From the NCBI GenBank assembly GCA_026713305.1, contig JAPOOS010000274.1:1-34092 (forward strand): a DNA stretch of 34,092 nt. Reading direction: 5' to 3'. Shown here piece by piece: positions 31,685-34,092 of this stretch (the first letter of the stretch is position 1; every line of letters starts with the position of its first letter). Origin of the DNA: Paracoccaceae bacterium. GTDB lineage: Bacteria > Pseudomonadota > Alphaproteobacteria > Rhodobacterales > Rhodobacteraceae. A program made the position numbers and the translations under genes. The notes below the pieces were generated by a model that saw only the letters and a program-made list of their open reading frames with translations, made no database searches and was not told the origin of the DNA.

Positions 31685-32869
31685 TCAGGCTTTCACGAAC
31701 AGCTTGCGCTCGACATTGCACAGCGCTTCGGCCGGACCGTCTTCCGCAATGACGATAGTCTCCGTGGTTTCGAGTCCCCACTCCTCCAGCCACAGTCCGG
31801 GCATGAAATGGAAGGTCATGCCCGGCAGCAGGACGGTTTCGTCGGTGGAGCGGAGCGACACGGTGCGTTCTCCCCAATCCGGCGGGTAGGACAGGCCCAC
31901 CGCATAGCCGCAACGTTCGTCGCGGTCGATTCCGGCCTTGGTCAATTCGGAATTGAGCGCATTGGCAATGTCGCAGGCGCGGTTGCCGGCTCGAGCCGCT
32001 TCCAGTCCAGCTTCGAGCCCGTCGGCCAACGCTTCGGAGACGTCCAGCATGTTCTGTGGCGGCCTGCCGAGAAAGAGCGAGCGACAGAGCGGCGCATGAT
32101 AGCGGCGGTAGCAACCGGAGAGCTCGAAAAATGTGATTTCGCCCTTTTTCATCTTGTTGCCGTTCCAGGTCAGGTGGGGTGCGGTGGCGTCGATTCCGGA
32201 AGGTGTCAGCGGCACAATTGCAGGATAGTCGCCCCAGGCATCGTTGACGCCGATCAGGCTGGCACGGGCGATTTCGGCCACCAGCTCGTTCTTTCTCAAC
32301 CCCGGCTCGGCGGTCTCCAGCGCGACGCGGACAATGCTTTCGGAGATTCGGGCGGCCTTGCGGATGAATTCCATCTCTTCGTGGGATTTCACGCCTCTCT
32401 GCCAGTTCACAAGAGCCGTGGCGTCGACCAGCACAGCATTGGGCAGTTCTGCAGCCAGCACAGCATGAGCCTTCGCGGAATAGTAGTAGTTTTCCATTTC
32501 GACGCCGACGCGGGAGCGTTCAAATCCCATTGCCCTGAGATGCCCGGCAAGATCCTCCATCGGATGGCAGGTACGGGACTGGATGTATTGGTCGGCGTAG
32601 CCTAGAACCCTCTCGTCATTCATCCAAACGGTGCGGCGCGCTCCATTTGCGTCCTGCATCCGGCCCCACCAATGCGGGTCCCGATCCAAATCCAGAACTA
32701 CGCCCTGATGCACGTAGAATGACCAGCCGTCATAGCCCGTCAACCAAGCCTGATTCGATGGATCGGTGACAAAGAGGACATCGATGCCGGCAGCTGCCAT
32801 GGCTGTACGGGTTTGGGAAATGCGACGGTCGTATTCCGCCTTGCTGAATGGGGAATGCTCAATGGGCAT
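31685..32869 (-). CDS. doeA: Ectoine hydrolase DoeA (EutD), M24 family
   Basis: Opens the ring of the compatible solute ectoine, giving acetylated diaminobutyrate. The 394-residue protein is collinear with the DoeA sequence I know. Shared blocks are FVTDPSNQAWLTGYDGWSFYVHQGVVL near the N-terminus, VEMENYYYSAKAH, DATALVNWQRGVKS, GDYPAIVPLTPSG...APHLTWN, and SYPPDWGERTVSLR...GMTFHFMPGLW. The end WGLETTETI...LFVKA also matches. The overall plan is the creatinase/prolidase fold. ATG 32,869 is used; a longer frame to 32,917 has no support. It is the first gene of a pair with the M20 deacetylase. Other ectoine genes (doeC, doeD, doeX, transporter) are not in the window. Confidence 0.9.
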   Translation of the reverse strand: MPIEHSPFSKAEYDRRISQTRTAMAAAGIDVLFVTDPSNQAWLTGYDGWSFYVHQGVVLDLDRDPHWWGRMQDANGARRTVWMNDERVLGYADQYIQSRTCHPMEDLAGHLRAMGFERSRVGVEMENYYYSAKAHAVLAAELPNAVLVDATALVNWQRGVKSHEEMEFIRKAARISESIVRVALETAEPGLRKNELVAEIARASLIGVNDAWGDYPAIVPLTPSGIDATAPHLTWNGNKMKKGEITFFELSGCYRRYHAPLCRSLFLGRPPQNMLDVSEALADGLEAGLEAARAGNRACDIANALNSELTKAGIDRDERCGYAVGLSYPPDWGERTVSLRSTDETVLLPGMTFHFMPGLWLEEWGLETTETIVIAEDGPAEALCNVERKLFVKA

Positions 32870-33665
32870 TGAAACCTGGCAGTGCAAATCTTGCTTGGAA
32901 AGTCGGCACGCTCGCATGCATGGCTGGATGCCGGCAACCGGATCTTTTCAATAGCCTCCAAGGCCGAACAGGGAAACCCATATATTGTTGGTTTCAGGCA
33001 GTTGAACGGTCGATCGTCAAAGGGGGTCGCTTGGCCAAGCGCAATGTCTGGCCTGCGATCGCTCGTTCAAGCAACAAGCCGGCCTTTCGGCAACATGACA
33101 TGGCAGTGCAGTCCCGCGGCGGGAGTCCCGTGTGGTCAAAGGCATGAATTCGCCGGCACAGGGAAAGCTCACCGGTCTCGAATTCCTTTCCGTGTCATGC
33201 ACTGTCGACCGGAATTCACTGTTCCGGATGTCCGAATGGTGAATGTCAGCGCAATTCAATCGGCAAGATTTGCTGGATTGACCGGTTTCAACCGCCGTTT
33301 GACGACGGTTTGGCATGAAACGTCGATGGGAGGGGGATGGAACCCATCGAATTGGCCTTTGGCAGGAATGTTCAAAATCCTTGCGTGCATTGAAAGCTTC
33401 GCCCCTTTTTTCTCCCAACCTGTAGGGTTCGAGACAAGAAATTCCAGCTTGTTTGCCGAGCGCGTCTCTCGCGAACGCTGGTGCAAGCCGCCATGCAGCA
33501 AGTGGAATGCTGCCGGGCCCGTTCGGTCCGCGCGTGAACCTGCAGGCCGAAAGCACCTTGAAAGCCATTCGCCAAGCCGATCGACCAAAAGCTGAAACAT
33601 CTATCGGAGTGATGCAGCAGGACACCGGGAGCAGGCGCGCAATTTGGCAAGAGTGGCTTGGGTGT
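32870..33665. other. About 800 bases without a supportable gene
   Basis: Frames on both strands are open up to 276 codons, but their Cys/Arg/Ser-rich translations lack motifs and start signals. An imperfect hairpin AACCGcCGT TTG ACGaCGGTT lies at 33,290-33,310, without a T-run. A GGTTCGAGAC block near 33,427 looks like a tRNA T-loop, but no stems pair. This probably represents degraded accessory DNA between doeA and the methylase remnant. Confidence 0.4.
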
Positions 33666-34092
33666 CTACGGCAAATTCCCAGCGGAATAGAACTCCCATG
33701 CCTGCCGGTAGTCCTCAATCCGGTCGGGCAGCGTGAACGGCGCTTCGTAGGTGACTGTTCGTTCCATGGGCCCTGAAGGCAGGGAATTGTCCGTGAAGCT
33801 ACGCTCAACCGTCCCTTCCTTCTTGTCGCGCACCTTGTTCCATTCATTCCTTGTGGCTAGGCCCACTGTTTTCAGGCTCTTGCTGGTCCATACGATGCGT
33901 CCGTTCCTGTCGTACCAGGTGTCGCGATCGTAGCCTTCGAGCACAGGGAACATCGAACGATAGACCTGGATGAGCTCTTCGAGCGCAAGGCCGAGGGCCA
34001 TGGCGACGAGGACGTCGATTTCCAGCGCAGCCTGTCACGGGCGAAGTCGTGGCGCAGTCCGGAATTGCATGTCCAGTTGCCGCAATCGATAG
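33666..34092 (-). pseudogene. 3' end of a large Eco57I-like restriction-modification methylase gene, frameshifted
   Basis: The minus-strand frame ending at 33,666 has the C-terminal block I associate with large (over 1,000 aa) Eco57I-type methylase proteins. It reads EIDVLVAMALGLALEELIQVYRSMFPVLEGYD, then YDRNGRIVWTSK and VGLATRNEWNKVRDKKEGTVERSF, then MERTVTYEAPF and DRIEDYRQAWEFY. Just upstream (about 34,050) this frame has a stop, while the neighbouring frame carries RHDFARDRLR, the block expected immediately before. A frameshift or small deletion therefore separates them. The catalytic methylase domain would lie beyond the right edge. The protein name is from memory of the C-terminal pattern. 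Confidence 0.6.

Noticed and set aside
33420-33445. GGTTCGAGAC block resembling a tRNA T-loop
   Set aside because: Flanking bases do not pair into a T-stem, and no acceptor or anticodon arms are found.
33017-33847. Minus-strand ORF of 276 codons near the right edge
   Set aside because: Cys/Arg/Ser-rich translation with no motif; it overlaps the well-supported methylase tail in another frame.
1-34092. CRISPR array or tandem direct repeats
   Set aside because: No regularly spaced repeats were seen by eye on either strand.

Overview
The window looks like a chromosomal segment of an alphaproteobacterium. Gene families point that way: a DUF1467 membrane protein beside methylmalonyl-CoA epimerase, adjacent def and fmt, three-gene glycolate oxidase, a DoeA-type ectoine hydrolase and a DUF4396 protein. 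Base composition is moderately GC-rich by eye. Intact metabolic genes are separated by unusually long non-coding stretches full of broken transposases and restriction or defence genes, so the genome (or this part of it) appears to be in decay or rich in mobile DNA. No rRNA, tRNA or CRISPR array was seen.

Layout. 1-4,300 is accessory debris: the start of a XamI-type restriction gene on the left edge, two unrelated IS5-family transposase remnants, a possible group II intron scrap and a few small ORFs. 4,433-8,429 is an intact glcD-glcE-glcF operon. 8,525-9,178 is a small heat-shock gene with a sigma-32-like promoter, a candidate RNA thermometer and a strong terminator. 9,229-12,415 holds gabD and a secreted beta-trefoil protein, both on the minus strand, with long spacers. 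12,416-16,173 runs forward: a membrane protein, a P1-family aminopeptidase, def, fmt and a VOC protein. 16,191-20,528 is a tight minus-strand operon: topA, methylmalonyl-CoA epimerase, DUF1467 and a NUDIX hydrolase. An agmatinase-family gene follows at 20,800.

21,844-27,416 is a second accessory island. It has an AAA ATPase whose DUF4276 partner is a pseudogene, an ISKra4-like transposase remnant with a stop codon at a conserved Gly position, a Panacea (DUF4065) antitoxin followed by a small two-helix membrane protein (a PanAT-like pair with its own promoter), a DUF4396 protein and a DpnA-like DNA methyltransferase without a recognisable nuclease.

27,701-32,869 returns to metabolism on the minus strand. 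One translationally coupled pair is an APH-fold kinase with a class III PLP phospho-lyase, resembling the hydroxylysine kinase / phosphohydroxylysine phospho-lyase pair. The other is ectoine hydrolase DoeA with an M20 deacetylase of the ArgE type. The right edge ends in a frameshifted 3' end of a large Eco57I-like methylase gene.

The metabolic genes suggest growth on small organic acids, polyamine or GABA-type amines and compatible solutes (glycolate, succinate semialdehyde, guanidino compounds, ectoine, perhaps phosphorylated amino alcohols or hydroxylysine). The most interesting systems are the PanAT-like pair, the decaying AAA/DUF4276 pair and the kinase/phospho-lyase operon.
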